Positions 1 to 9,917 of a stretch of DNA of 64,000 nucleotides are shown in pieces. This DNA comes from Arthrobacter sp. ATA002 (GTDB lineage Bacteria; Actinomycetota; Actinomycetes; Actinomycetales; Micrococcaceae): contig NZ_CP114015.1 in assembly GCF_026898095.1 (NCBI RefSeq), forward strand, positions 3,472,001 to 3,536,000. The letters are read 5' to 3'. Made by a program: the position numbers and the translations under genes. The notes beneath the pieces were generated by a model. That model had not been told where the DNA came from. It saw nothing but the letters and a program-made list of their open reading frames with translations, and did not search any database. The stretch's first letter is position 1. Each line of letters opens with the position of its first letter.

Positions 1-38
1 AGGACCGGCGTGTTCTCGGTGGAGGTTTGGGTGCTCAT
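1..38 (-). CDS. ABC transporter ATP-binding protein, N-terminus only (cut by window edge)
   Basis: Only the first 12 codons are inside the window, reading M-S-T-Q-T-S-T-E-N-T-P-V from an ATG at 38. The ATG overlaps the stop of the preceding permease-ATPase gene (ATGA). In peptide/nickel-type ABC operons a second ATPase (DppF/OppF type) usually follows here, so that identity is inferred from position alone. Confidence 0.5.
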   Translation of the reverse strand, partial: MSTQTSTENTPV

Positions 39-2191
39 GGTTGTCCTTCGGCACTGGTGCCGGCAGCGGCCAGGGCGGCGCCGCCGTCGTTCCGGTTGTC
101 TGTCAGGTGGCTGGCCCAGTAGTGTTCGCCCTCGCCCACACGGACAAAGGACAGGATCTGGTCCGGATCAGCGTCCGGACGCAGGGAGCGCTCGGCAAAC
201 CGGTCCCCGGCCGCGAATTCCCGCGGTGATGGAACCGTGCCCTGGATCTGGTGCAGCCGGTCGGCGTCGGACTCGATGGACAGCACGGCGCCGAGCAGTC
301 CGCGGGTGTACTCGTGGTGCGGGTTGCGCATCAGCTCGGACGCTCCGGCGGATTCCACCACCTGCCCGGCGTACATGACCGTGATCCGGTGTGCCAGGGA
401 GGCAACCAGGGCCAGATCGTGGCTGACGAAGACCATGGCGAAGCCCAGTTCCTCACGCAGCTCATTGAGCAAATCCACCACCTGCTTCTGGACGGTGACG
501 TCCAGGGCAGTGGTCGGCTCGTCCGCGACAATGATCTTCGGCGAACGCGACAGGGCCATGGCCACGAGCACGCGCTGACGCTGTCCGCCGGACAGTTCGT
601 GCGGATAACTCTTAAGCGTCCGCTCCGGATCCAGCTTCACCAGCTCCAGCAGTTCGCGCGGGGACTTGCGGCCGTTGCGGCGGGTCAGCTGCAGCAGCTG
701 GTCCTTGATCAGCATGGACGGGTTCAGTGAGCTCAGCGCGTCCTGGTAGACCATGGCGATCTGCTCACCGCGCAGTCCGCGGTAGCGCTGATCACGTTCA
801 CGCGGATCGTTGGTCAGCAGTTCCCTGCCGTTGAACATGATGGATCCGCTGAGCACCGCGGTGGGCGGCAGCAGTCCCATGATGGCCAGGGAGGTGATGG
901 ACTTTCCGCAGCCGGATTCGCCCACCAGGCCCATGGTTTCGCCCTCGCGGACAGTGAAGCTGACCCGGTCCACAATGGCCGTGTCGCCGTAGCGGCCCGG
1001 GAAGCGGATGGAGAGGTCCTGCACCTCAAGGATTACCGGGGCATCGGTGCCGACGGCGGGCAGCCGGTCGGTTCGGCGGTTCTCCACGGCGGCGAGCAGC
1101 CGCAGCTCCTCGGCCAGGGCGGCCAGGGAACCGGGCTGGTTGATGAGGGTGCCGGCCGCGGTGTCCTCCACCGCGGTGCCATCGGTGTCTGCCGGCGGGG
1201 CGGCGACGGCGGCGGCGGCCGGCGCGGGAACGGCGGCTGCGGCCGCAGCGTCCTTTACTGCGTTGTCCTTCACAGCGTTGTCCTTCACCAGGGCTTCCTT
1301 CACCGGTGCGGCCCGGCGGGGACGCGGGTTGACCATGGCATCGGTGAGGCCTTCGGCCAGGATGTTCAGGGCCAGGACGGTGAGCAGGATGGCGATGCCG
1401 CCAAACGTCGTCGGCCACCAGGCGCCGCTGAAGACCACGTTGCGGCCGTCGGCCATCACGTTGCCCCAGGAGGCCGACGGTGGCTGGACGCCGGCGCCAA
1501 GGAAGGACAGCGATGCTTCGAGGATGATGGCGTCAGCCACCATCACCGTGGCAAAGACGAGCACGGGGGCCGCGGTGTTGCGCACCACGTGCCGGGTCAG
1601 GATGAACAGCCGGCCGGCGCCGATCACGCGTTCGGCGCGGACATAGTCCTCGCCGTACTGGGCCAGCACGTTGGCGCGGACCACCCGGGCCAGCTGCGGT
1701 GTGTAAACAATGGCGATGGCGAAGATGATCACCGGAACGGTGGACCCGAAGAGGGCCACCGAATAGTCCTTGAGGGCGAACAGCAGGGCGGCGGCCAGGG
1801 CGATACCGGGAAACGCCATCATGATGTCCAGCACCCGCATGATGCCTTCATTGACGGATTTGCGGGAGGTAGCGGCCAGGGCTCCGAGGACGGCGCCCAG
1901 GATTACTGCCACCAGCACTGACCCGAGGCCGATCGCCGCGGACACCCGTGCGCCGTACAGCAGCCGGGAAAATACGTCGTAGCTGTTTCCGTCGGTGCCC
2001 ATCAGGTGCTCGCCGCCGGGAGGAAGCACCGGGGCGCTGGATTCGTTCTCGCCGAAGGGGGCGAGCATGGGGCCGGTGACGGCGATGAACGCCACCAGAA
2101 CCAGGAATCCCAGGGCGAGCTTGGAGCTGAGTTTCAGGGAGGTGAAGCGGGCGCCGGAGGTGGCGAGCCGTTCAGCGAGTCCGTTGCGCAT
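35..2191 (-). CDS. Peptide/nickel-type ABC transporter, fused permease and ATP-binding protein
   Basis: The 718-residue protein joins two subunits that are normally separate. Residues 1-290 are a DppC/OppC-type permease with several hydrophobic segments and an EAA-like loop near 175-200. Residues 295-345 are a low-complexity linker containing KDNAVKDNAVKD followed by Ala/Pro-rich sequence. Residues 385-670 are a DppD-type ATPase with Walker A GESGCGKS (about 424-431), signature LSGGQRQR (533-540), Walker B IIVADEPTTALD and the switch His in SHD. The C-terminal oligopeptide-transporter region lacks the cysteines many relatives have. It starts 2 bp after the upstream permease stop and overlaps the next gene by ATGA. 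It should power uptake of an oligomeric substrate across the membrane. The frame is open throughout the linker, so a real fusion is likely. Confidence 0.9.
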   Translation of the reverse strand: MRNGLAERLATSGARFTSLKLSSKLALGFLVLVAFIAVTGPMLAPFGENESSAPVLPPGGEHLMGTDGNSYDVFSRLLYGARVSAAIGLGSVLVAVILGAVLGALAATSRKSVNEGIMRVLDIMMAFPGIALAAALLFALKDYSVALFGSTVPVIIFAIAIVYTPQLARVVRANVLAQYGEDYVRAERVIGAGRLFILTRHVVRNTAAPVLVFATVMVADAIILEASLSFLGAGVQPPSASWGNVMADGRNVVFSGAWWPTTFGGIAILLTVLALNILAEGLTDAMVNPRPRRAAPVKEALVKDNAVKDNAVKDAAAAAAVPAPAAAAVAAPPADTDGTAVEDTAAGTLINQPGSLAALAEELRLLAAVENRRTDRLPAVGTDAPVILEVQDLSIRFPGRYGDTAIVDRVSFTVREGETMGLVGESGCGKSITSLAIMGLLPPTAVLSGSIMFNGRELLTNDPRERDQRYRGLRGEQIAMVYQDALSSLNPSMLIKDQLLQLTRRNGRKSPRELLELVKLDPERTLKSYPHELSGGQRQRVLVAMALSRSPKIIVADEPTTALDVTVQKQVVDLLNELREELGFAMVFVSHDLALVASLAHRITVMYAGQVVESAGASELMRNPHHEYTRGLLGAVLSIESDADRLHQIQGTVPSPREFAAGDRFAERSLRPDADPDQILSFVRVGEGEHYWASHLTDNRNDGGAALAAAGTSAEGQP

Positions 2192-2193
2192 GG

Positions 2194-3153
2194 TTATACC
2201 GTCCGGATCCGGGGATTGATGAGTACGTAGAGGACATCCACCAGGATGTTGACGACGACGAAGGCCACGGCGATGGTCAGCACGGCGCCCTGGACGAGGT
2301 TGGTGTCCGAGGTGTTGAGCCCGACAATGATCAGGTCGCCCATGCCGTTGAGGTTGAAGATCTTTTCGATCACCACCGCGCCGCCCAAGAGATAGCCGAT
2401 GCGCAGGCCCAGGACGGTAACCGGTGTCACCAGGGCGTTGCGCAGCACATTCCGGGCCACGACGGTCCGGTACGGAACTCCGTTGCCGATGGCCGTGCGG
2501 ACGTAGTCGCGGTCCAGTTCCTCGACCATGGAGGTCCGCACCACCCGGATGAGGGATGCGGAGACCGGCAGGCCCAGGGCCAGCGCGGGCAGGGCCATGG
2601 AGTAGATCCAGCCGACAAATCCGAACTGATCGGCCCAGTCCAGTCCGCCGGTGGGGAAGATCGATCCCGCCGGCAGGGCAAACCACTGGATGAGCAAAAT
2701 GGCCAGCCAGAACGACGGCGTGGCGATGGCCGCAATCGAGAAGATGCGGATGGCCTGGTCCGGCCACCGGTCGCGGTACAGCGCGCTGGTCACGCCCAGC
2801 ACCAGTGCCAGGAACACGGCCAGCAGGATGCCCAGCAGGGTCAGCTGCAGCGTGACCGGGAATGCCGCGGCAATCTTGGATGCCACCGATTCCTCGGGCG
2901 GGTTGGTGAAGCCAAAGTCCAGCCGCACCACACCGCCCAGGTAGCGCAGGAACTGCACCAGCAGGGAGTCGTTCAGGCCGCGGTCCTCGCGGAAGGCTTC
3001 CTTGGCTTCGTCGCTGGCGTTTTCGCCCAGGACGGCCGTGGCACGGTCCGCCGGGATCACGGACAGAACGATGAAGACCATGATGGTCACGCCCAGCAGC
3101 ATGAACGGCAGAGCTGCCAGCCTGCGGCCCAGCAGGCGCAAAAGTGTTGCCAT
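2194..3153 (-). CDS. Peptide/nickel-type ABC transporter permease (DppB-like)
   Basis: This 319-residue integral membrane protein has an N-terminal segment typical of DppB/OppB (LLRLLGRRLAALPFMLLGV), a large extracytoplasmic loop, then five or so hydrophobic segments and an EAA-like motif around DYVRTAIGNGVPYRTV. It forms the inner-membrane channel together with the permease half of the downstream fusion. The ATG at 3153 is preceded by GGAG at a workable distance. It lies second in the operon after the solute-binding protein gene. It is intact, with normal length for the family. Confidence 0.9.
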   Translation of the reverse strand: MATLLRLLGRRLAALPFMLLGVTIMVFIVLSVIPADRATAVLGENASDEAKEAFREDRGLNDSLLVQFLRYLGGVVRLDFGFTNPPEESVASKIAAAFPVTLQLTLLGILLAVFLALVLGVTSALYRDRWPDQAIRIFSIAAIATPSFWLAILLIQWFALPAGSIFPTGGLDWADQFGFVGWIYSMALPALALGLPVSASLIRVVRTSMVEELDRDYVRTAIGNGVPYRTVVARNVLRNALVTPVTVLGLRIGYLLGGAVVIEKIFNLNGMGDLIIVGLNTSDTNLVQGAVLTIAVAFVVVNILVDVLYVLINPRIRTV

Positions 3154-3183
3154 GTTTCATTTCTCCAAGTGGTGCGGGGCCGC

Positions 3184-3227
3184 CCTGCCGGAGGAGGGCG
3201 TCTGGGGGATGTCCCTCATCCGGCAGG
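3184..3227. other. Intercistronic stem-loop between binding-protein and permease genes
   Basis: Arms CCTGCCGGA (3184-3192) and TCCGGCAGG (3219-3227) are perfectly complementary, and an inner GAGGG/CCCTC pair extends the structure. There is no T tract. Such structures between a solute-binding gene and its permease genes often stabilise the upstream mRNA or reduce downstream expression; that role is inferred. Confidence 0.5.
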
Positions 3228-3234
3228 ACGGGTC

Positions 3235-4839
3235 TTACTTCCGGCCGACGCCTACGAAGGACAGACCGGTGGTCGGAAGCGGCTGGAAGCCGTCGAGGGT
3301 GCCGCTGTCCCAGGCAGTGGGAAGCCGGCGGTGGAACAGCGGGTACAGCGGCACTTCCTCGGCAACAATGTCGACGACGGCGGCATGCACCTTCTTCGCC
3401 TCGGCCGGCTCAAGCTGGACCGCCTGGTCCAGCTTTGCCTGGACATCGGCGTATTCCGGGGTGCCGGACCAGGCCATGCGGTTCTTCGCCCAGGTGTCGC
3501 CGCGGTAGAACCAGCTCAGCAGCAGGTCGCCGTCGTTGCCGAAGACGGAGGGGTCGCCGGGGGCCACCAGGACGTCGAAGTTCTGCCCGCCCACCTTTTC
3601 CGGCGCATAGACCGCAGCTGACTGCAGCGGCTCCAGCGTGGTGGTGATGCCGATGGCGTCCCAGCTCTCCTTGATCAGCGGGGTCACCTTGGTGACCCAG
3701 CCGGCGTCGGTGGAGGTCAGCGTCAGGCTCAGGTTCTCCGCCCCGGCCTCCTTGAGCAGGGCCTTGGCCTTCTCCGGGTCATAGCCGTAGACGGTGCCGG
3801 CCTCGGTGTAGGAGGGGTGACCCTTCTGGAAGTAGGAGGTGGCCGCGGCGGCGTTGCCCAGCAGTGCCTTGGAAATGATGTCCTCGGTGTTGGTGGCGTA
3901 ATGCAGCGCCTGCCGTACCCGCTTGTCGGCGAACTTCTCCGAGGCGCAGTTGAACATCATGAACAGCAAGCCGAAGGACTGCACGGACTCCACATCCAGC
4001 TTGGCCTTGAGCTGGTCGACGTCCAGGTAGGGGATGTCCTCGATGGCCTGGGTCCGGGACGGAACCGCGGCCACGCGGGCAGCGGGGTCCGCGAGCAGCA
4101 GCCAGGTCATGTCGGTGACCCGGGCCGGGTGCGGCCCGTTGTATTCCTCGAACTTCCTGAAAACGATCCGGTCTTCCTTGACCGCGGAAACGAATTTGTA
4201 GGGTCCGCTGCCCACCGGAGCCAGGTCAAAGGCAGCCTGGTTTGCGGCCAGCGCCTTCGGCACCACCTTGACCACGGAAATGCGCGGGCCGAATTCAGCG
4301 AACGGGTACTTCAGCTTGAACTCCACTACGTCGCCGTCGGCGGTGACGGAGGCAATGAAGGGGACAAAACCGGCGAAGAGGGATGCGTTGGCCGGGTCAA
4401 GCACACGCTCGAAGGAATACACGACATCGTCGGCCGTGACGGCGGCGCCGTTGTGGAAGGTTGCTCCCTCGCGGAGGGTGACCCGGTAGGTGGTCTCGTC
4501 GACCTTTTCCGGTTCCGAGGCGGCCAGGGCCAGGTACGGCTCGCGGGTGGCCGGATGCAGCTCGGTCAGGCCTTCGAAGATGTGGAGGTTTGCGGCAACC
4601 GGAGTGGCGCCGGTGGCGGTCATCGGGTCAAAGCCGGTGGAAAGGGAGTACGAAATGCCCGCTTCCAGGGAATCTGCGGCAGCGGCGGCGGTGCCGGTGC
4701 CGGCAGCAGAACCGCCGGGGCTGCAGGCGGCGATGGAGCCGGCAAAAGTGGAAGCGGCGCCCAGGACGCCGGCAATGCGGAGAAAGTCGCGGCGGCTTGC
4801 GTTCCGGAGGAAACCGGTGCTCGCTGGAGTTGTGCTCAT
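3235..4839 (-). CDS. ABC transporter solute-binding lipoprotein, family 5 (peptide/nickel type)
   Basis: A 534-residue extracellular binding protein. The N-terminus carries a twin-arginine-like SRRDFLR (residues 15-21) and a lipobox ending at Cys39 (GSIAAC), so the protein is probably exported and lipid-anchored. The core is a typical SBP_bac_5 fold, with FEGLTELHP near residue 90, an ATNTEDI segment and a C-terminal PLYPLFHRR region. The ATG at 4839 is preferred over the in-frame TTG at 4842 because GGTGAGG lies upstream at good spacing. It heads the importer operon and is divergent from gntR-nagBA, which suggests an aminosugar-containing or muropeptide-like ligand. That ligand is an inference; family 5 proteins bind many substrates. 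Confidence 0.85.
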   Translation of the reverse strand: MSTTPASTGFLRNASRRDFLRIAGVLGAASTFAGSIAACSPGGSAAGTGTAAAAADSLEAGISYSLSTGFDPMTATGATPVAANLHIFEGLTELHPATREPYLALAASEPEKVDETTYRVTLREGATFHNGAAVTADDVVYSFERVLDPANASLFAGFVPFIASVTADGDVVEFKLKYPFAEFGPRISVVKVVPKALAANQAAFDLAPVGSGPYKFVSAVKEDRIVFRKFEEYNGPHPARVTDMTWLLLADPAARVAAVPSRTQAIEDIPYLDVDQLKAKLDVESVQSFGLLFMMFNCASEKFADKRVRQALHYATNTEDIISKALLGNAAAATSYFQKGHPSYTEAGTVYGYDPEKAKALLKEAGAENLSLTLTSTDAGWVTKVTPLIKESWDAIGITTTLEPLQSAAVYAPEKVGGQNFDVLVAPGDPSVFGNDGDLLLSWFYRGDTWAKNRMAWSGTPEYADVQAKLDQAVQLEPAEAKKVHAAVVDIVAEEVPLYPLFHRRLPTAWDSGTLDGFQPLPTTGLSFVGVGRK

Positions 4840-4907
4840 CAATGGGCCTCACCATTCAGGGTGTGATGTGGATATCGGACGTAGGACATCCCATGCGGGT
4901 TGAGTAG

Positions 4908-4954
4908 ACTGTAGGCTGAATCACAACCGGGGGTCAAGCACCCGATGTTTGTGA
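4908..4954 (-). promoter_or_regulatory. Promoter of the importer operon with overlapping dyad operator
   Basis: On the minus strand TTGACC (4937-4932) and TACAGT (4913-4908) are separated by 18 bp, a good sigma-70-type promoter for the binding-protein gene. A dyad TCACAA (4921-4926) / TTGTGA (4949-4954) surrounds the -35 box, with GGGT/ACCC nested at its centre. The position suits repression by the divergently encoded GntR protein, which is inferred. Confidence 0.5.
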
Positions 4955-5050
4955 CTCCGGGCCGGCCGACCGGCGGGCCTCCCGCGGCGCCGACCGCCCT
5001 GCCCGGAAAAGCAGTCCACCGACACTTTTTGCGAAGGAGTTCCGATTTAG

Positions 5051-5828
5051 GTGAACGACACCACACCGCCGCCTGTCAGGGCGGACAGTTCCTTCGCTGC
5101 GCTCCCGGCGCAGCATCAGGGCGGCCGCCGCGTTTCAGCGCACAGGCCCGGCTCGCCGCCCTGCAGAACGACATCGTGGAACTGATCCTGGACAGCAGGC
5201 TGCAGGCGGGAAGCCCACTGCCCACGGAAGCCGAGCTCTGCTCCGCGCTCGGCGTGGGCCGCAACACCCTGCGGGAATCCCTGAAGGTCCTGCAGGCCCT
5301 GGGCGTGGTGGAAATCCGGCACGGTTATGGGATGTTCGTTGCACCCACCAACTTCGATGCGCTGACCACCGGACTGAGTTTCCGCGGACGGCTCTCCTGC
5401 GGCAGCAGGGCAAGGAAGCCCTGGAACTGGTGGATGTGCGGCAGACACTGGAATCAGGGCTGATCGGGCAGGCCATGGACCTCATGACGGCCGAACATTT
5501 GGCACGCATCGAGGGCACCGTGCAGGAGATGGAATCCCTGGCCGATCAGGGCCGCGCGCTGGCCGCCGTGGATTCGGAGTTCCACCGGCAGCTTTTTGAG
5601 CCACTGGGCAACGAGCTGCTGACCCATCTCATGTCGGTGTTCTGGGACGTCTACAGCCGGATCCACGCCGAAGCCGGTATGAAGGCCGCCAGCCTGCACG
5701 CCACGGCCCGGATGCATCGGGAGATCTTCGAAGCCGTCCGCGCCGGTAACAGGCCGCTGGCCTCGGAGCGGATCAACAGCCACTTCGACGGCATCCGCGA
5801 AGCTATCGCCGAACTGGTCAACCGGTGA
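5051..5828 (+). CDS. GntR-family regulator, FadR/FCD subfamily (two frameshifts)
   Basis: The winged-helix domain is clear (LILDSRLQAGSPLPTEAEL, then GVGRNTLRESLKVLQALGVV and a wing), followed by a helical FCD effector domain whose metal-type histidines are visible in SEFHRQLF and HREIFEAV. The reading frame breaks near 5125 and near 5397. Each break is repaired by one missing base, and the second falls at TCCTG where TCCCTG gives RLSLRQQGKEALELVDVRQ. The start is taken as GTG 5051, just after an in-frame stop; AAGGAG lies 12 bp upstream, which is rather far. It probably controls the divergent importer and the downstream nagBA genes, responding to an aminosugar phosphate or related ligand. 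Confidence 0.75.
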
Positions 5829-5865
5829 CCGCACCGAAGCCCGGAACCGGCACAAGGAAGACAGC

Positions 5866-6599
5866 ATGAAGATCCTCATTCTGGACAGCCGGGAAGCGGC
5901 CGGCGCCGAAGGCGCAGCCCTGGTGCGGGACTGTGTCGAGGCCAAGCCCGACGCCGTGCTCGGCTTCGCCACCGGGTCCTCTCCCTGCCGCTCTACGATG
6001 CGCTGGCGGGTCTCGGCATGGACTTCTCCCGCGTCCGGGGCTTTGCCCTGGACGAGTACATCGGGCTGCCGTCCGGCGATCCGCGCAGCTATGCAGCAGT
6101 TATCGACAGTGAAGTGGTGCAGCGGCTGGGCCTGCGCCCGGGATCGGTGCAGGTGCCCAACGTCGCCGCCGCGGACCTGGACGCTGCGGCCCGCGGCTAT
6201 GAGCAGGCCATCCGTTCGGCCGGAGGTGTGGATCTGCAGATCCTCGGCATTGGCCACAACGGACACCTCGCTTTCAACGAACCCGGTGCCGCACTGGATT
6301 CCCGCACCCGCGTCGAGCAGCTGGCCGAGCGGACGCGGCGCGCAAATGCCCGCTTCTTCGATTCCCCCGGCCAGGTACCCACCCGGTGCATGACGCAGGG
6401 CATTGGCACCATTCTTGATGCCCGCCGTCTGCTCTTGATTGCGCACGGCGCCGACAAAGCCGAAATCATTGCCCGGGCGCTCCAGGGTCCCGTGAGCCCG
6501 GACTGCCCCGCCTCCGCTCTTCAGCTGCACCCCCGCGTCACGGTGCTGCTGGATCCTGCCGCCGCGGCACGGCTTCCTGCCGGGAAGGACCACCGGTGA
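5866..6599 (+). CDS. nagB: Glucosamine-6-phosphate deaminase (one frameshift)
   Basis: NagB converts glucosamine-6-phosphate to fructose-6-phosphate and ammonia in the cytoplasm. Visible family motifs are LGFATGSSPLPLY after repair, FALDEYIGL, the catalytic region GIGHNGHLAFNEPG and the C-terminal AHGADKAEIIARAL. The frame breaks near 5985, where a missing C in TCTCCCTG separates the first 40 residues from the rest. The gene sits 37 bp after gntR and its stop overlaps the GTG start of nagA. Length after repair, about 244 residues, is normal. It supplies the second step of N-acetylglucosamine catabolism. Confidence 0.85.
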
Positions 6600-7825
6600 C
6601 CGCCGGCAACTGCCCGCCCGTCACCGCCCTCCGCGGCCGCGCCCTGCTGGGGCCGACGATCACGGACGACAGTGCCGTGGTGGTCAGCGGGACCCGGATT
6701 CTCTACGCCGGGCCCGGCGCCGGGCTGTCCGCCGCCCTGTCAGCGGCCAACCTTCCGCCCGGAACCGAACTGACCGATGTATGGCTGCCTCCCGGACAGC
6801 TGGCCGTCCCCGGGCTGGTGGACCTGCACTGCCACGGAGGCTTCGGCGTCGACTTCCCCTCCACGGACGCTGCCGCCGCCCGCGCCGCCCTGCACCGGAT
6901 GCATGCCGCCGGCACCACCACTGTGCTGGCCAGCCTGGTCACCGCCGCCCCCGCCGATCTGCTGTCCGGACTGCAGATGCTCGCCGGCCTGGCTGCGGCG
7001 GGGGACATTGCCGGCATCCATCTGGAAGGACCGTTCCTCGCCGCTGCCCGCTGCGGCGCCAGGATCCGCGCTGGCTGCGCTCCCCGACCCGGACTTTGCC
7101 GCGGCGCTGATCGCCGCAGGCAAGGATATCTGCGCACCATGACCTATGCGCCGGAACTGCCCGGGGCGGATGAGTTGGTGGACCTGCTGACCGGGCATTC
7201 GGTGGTCCCCTCGCTGGGGCATACCGCCGCATCCGCTGACGACGCCGGCGCATCCCTGGCGCGCGCCGCCGTCGGACTCTCAGCCCACGGGGGCCGCGTC
7301 CCGACAGTCACGCACCTGTTTAACGGCATGGACCCTCTCCATCACCGTGCTCCCGGTGCCGTCACGGCTGCCCTCCGCGCCGCCCGGGCCGGCACCGCCG
7401 TCGTGGAGCTCATTGCCGACAACACCCACCTTGACCCCGCTGTGGTGGCGGCGATGTTTGAACTCCTTGGGCCGGACAACATTGTCCTGGTCACGGACGC
7501 GATGGCCGCTGCGGGGCTCGCCGACGGAACGTACCGGCTGGGCCCGGCCGAGGTGCAGGTACGCGGCGGAGTGGCCCGGCTGGGCTCCGGAGCCATTGCC
7601 GGCGGCACGGCCGGCATGCTGGACCTGGTGCGCAATGCCGTGTCCGCCGGGGTTCCGCTGGAGTCCGCCCTGCACTCCGCCACCGGGGTTCCCGCCCGGG
7701 TGCTGGGCATGGCCGGGCAGATCGGCACCCTGGCCGCCGGTGCCGCAGCCGACGTCGTACTGCTCGATGCGGACCTGCGCCCGGCCGGCGTGATGCACCG
7801 GGGCGCCTGGATCACTGCGGCGTAA
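6596..7825 (+). CDS. nagA: N-acetylglucosamine-6-phosphate deacetylase (two frameshifts)
   Basis: NagA hydrolyses N-acetylglucosamine-6-phosphate to glucosamine-6-phosphate plus acetate. An amidohydrolase barrel is evident: metal motif LHCHGGFGVDF, then GIHLEGPFLA, GHTAASADD, THLFNGMDPLHHR and the catalytic VTDAMAAAG. The sequence from about 7055 to 7135 reads in another frame (ALAALPDPDFAAALIAAGKD), so two compensating indels scramble about 25 residues in the raw frame. It starts with GTG overlapping the nagB stop, so the two are translationally coupled. Together they feed amino sugars into glycolysis. Confidence 0.88.
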   Translation: MTAGNCPPVTALRGRALLGPTITDDSAVVVSGTRILYAGPGAGLSAALSAANLPPGTELTDVWLPPGQLAVPGLVDLHCHGGFGVDFPSTDAAAARAALHRMHAAGTTTVLASLVTAAPADLLSGLQMLAGLAAAGDIAGIHLEGPFLAAARCGARIRAGCAPRPGLCRGADRRRQGYLRTMTYAPELPGADELVDLLTGHSVVPSLGHTAASADDAGASLARAAVGLSAHGGRVPTVTHLFNGMDPLHHRAPGAVTAALRAARAGTAVVELIADNTHLDPAVVAAMFELLGPDNIVLVTDAMAAAGLADGTYRLGPAEVQVRGGVARLGSGAIAGGTAGMLDLVRNAVSAGVPLESALHSATGVPARVLGMAGQIGTLAAGAAADVVLLDADLRPAGVMHRGAWITAA

Positions 7826-7844
7826 GTGCCCCCGTAGTGCGGCG

Positions 7845-7866
7845 GTGCCCGCTTCTCGGCGGGCAC
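7845..7866. terminator. Bidirectional terminator between nagA and the GH42 gene
   Basis: An 8-bp perfect stem GTGCCCGC / GCGGGCAC with a 6-base loop is followed by GGGTTT on the plus strand. It lies in the 46-bp gap between convergent genes. Confidence 0.65.
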
Positions 7867-7871
7867 GGGTT

Positions 7872-9917
7872 TCAGGCCTCGCGCAGCACCACCACGTCCT
7901 TGGGGGCGAGCGTGAGCGGCTCGCCGGCCGTGAGGACCCGGCCGGTCAGCAGGTCGGTGCCCGGGGCATGGACCGGCACCGTCACCGGGGTGTCGGCATG
8001 GTTGAGCAGGAACGCCGTGCGGACTTCCCCGTGTGCGCGCACGGCGAACTCGAGCTCGGGTTCGTCGGCGTACGGACCCATGAGGCCGTGCCCGGCGAGG
8101 ACGGAGCGCAGGATCGAGGAAATGCCGTCCTGGTCGAGCAGGGTGCCCACATACCAGGCTTCTCCGCCGGCAGGGTACGGTTTCCGGGTTACGGCGGCCC
8201 GGCCGGCGTAGAAGTCGTCGCCGTAGGTGCCAATAACTTCGGCCTCCTCCGCAACGAGGATCTCAAAAACACTGCGGGCCTCGACGGTGCTCCCGGAACC
8301 GGCGCCCGTAGAGTGAGATGCGGTTGACGACGTCGGCGGGCAGCGAGTCAGTCTCCTCCACACGCACGCCGAACAGCGGCGCCAGCGGCCCCGGCACGTC
8401 GGCCAGGAACGCGTTGGTGTCCTGGTCGACCCGTCCGGAGTGGAACGTCGAAACCACCGATCCGCCGCGGTCGACCACGGAACGGAGCCGTGCCGCGGTG
8501 TCGCCCTTGACCATGTGCAGCAGCGGGGCGACGACGACGTCGTAACCGTCCAGCGGCGCGTCCACAGCGACGATGTCGAGCTGGACTCCGGCCTCCCAGA
8601 GGGCCCGGTAGTACGCGAGCACGACCGCGGGATAGGCCACCGTGCGGTTCAGCCCGTCGGTGATTTCGGAGGCCCACCAGCTGTCCCAGTCGAACAGCAG
8701 CGCGGCCCGGGCCGGGGTGCGGGCGCCCAGGACTGCGTCCCCCACCCGGTGAAAGTCCGCTCCAAGTTCCGCAACTTCACGGAACGCCCGGGTGTCGGTG
8801 CGGCCGGTATGGTCCAGCACCGCTCCGTGGTATTTTTCGCAGGCGCCGCGTGATTGGCGCATCTGGAAGTACAGCACCGCGTCCGCCCCGTGCGCCACGG
8901 ACTGCCAGGACCACAGCCGGAGCACGCCCGGGCGCTTGACCGGATTGATGTCACGGCTGGCGGTGATGGTGGGTGTTTGCTCCATGACCCAGAACGGGTC
9001 ACCGCCCTTGAGCCCCCGCATGAGGTCATGCGTGAACGCCATCCGTGCCTCGGACCGGTCAGTGGGCGGATAGTTGTCCCACGATACGAAATCCAGGTGC
9101 GCGGCCCAGCGGTGGTAATCGATGGGCCGGTACATGCCCATGAAGTTGGTGGTGGCCGGCGCCGCCGCGTCGTGTTCGCGGATCGCGGCCTTCTCATCCA
9201 CGAAGTTCTGCAGCATGGCATCGGACATGAAGCGGAGATAGTCCAGGGTGATGCCCTGAAAGGCCGTATGGTTTGGGCCGCGCCAATGCTCGCTCAGGGC
9301 GTTCGGCGGAACGATCTCCTCCCAGCCGGTGAAGGTGTGCGACCAGAAGACCGTGTTCCAGGCCTCGTTCAGCCGGCCGAGGGTTTGGTACCGGTCCGGA
9401 TCCAGACCCGAAAAGCTGCGGCGCAGTTTCCGCAGTAACAAGCGCCGCCGTACTCGTTGCCGATATGCCAGGCGACCAGATTGGGCTGCCCGGCGTAGCG
9501 TTCGGCGATCTTTCCGGCCAGGCGGGCCGAGAGCCGGCGGAAGACCGGTGAGTTCGGGCAGGCGTTGTGGCGCTGGCCGTAGGTGTGCCGGCGGCCTTCA
9601 AAGTCGGTGCGGTTCACCTCGGGATACTGGTGTGCCAGCCACGGCGGAAGCGCTCCCGTGGCGGTGGCCAGCACAAACCGGCGGCCCGAGCCGGTCACGC
9701 GGTCCACGATGGCATCGAGCAGCGTGAAGTCATAGTGCTCTTCGCCCCGGGAAATCAGCGCCCAGTCGAAGACGCCAAGCGTGACCGTATCGATCCCGGC
9801 TAGGTCAAAGGCGGCGTGGTCCTCTTCCCAGACCGTCCGCGGCCACTGCTCAGGGTTGTAGTCTCCGCCGTAGAGGATTTTGCTGTGTGAAGGGACAGGG
9901 GAACTGGCGGCTGTCAC
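7872..9917 (-). CDS. Beta-galactosidase, glycoside hydrolase family 42 (two frameshifts)
   Basis: GH42 retaining beta-galactosidases cleave terminal galactose from galacto-oligosaccharides in the cytoplasm. The N-terminus ILYGGDYNPEQWP is diagnostic. The acid/base glutamate is in WHIGNEYGGACYCGNC, which also shows the cysteine cluster, and the nucleophile glutamate is in FWVMEQTPT. A beta-galactosidase trimerisation domain follows, and the C-terminal beta domain ends LAPKDVVVLREA. Frame breaks lie near 9415 and 8290. The GTG start at 9917 overlaps the DUF624 gene stop. Length after repair, about 680 residues, is normal. It is the last gene of the minus-strand carbohydrate operon. Confidence 0.87.

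Noticed and set aside
1258..1298. Repeat in the permease-ATPase linker as a possible regulatory DNA repeat
   Set aside because: It is in frame, encodes the VKDNAVKDNAVKD linker and is explained as protein-level low complexity.
3153..4950. Plus-strand frame antisense to the first solute-binding protein
   Set aside because: Shadow of the real binding-protein gene, whose signal peptide and motifs read on the minus strand.
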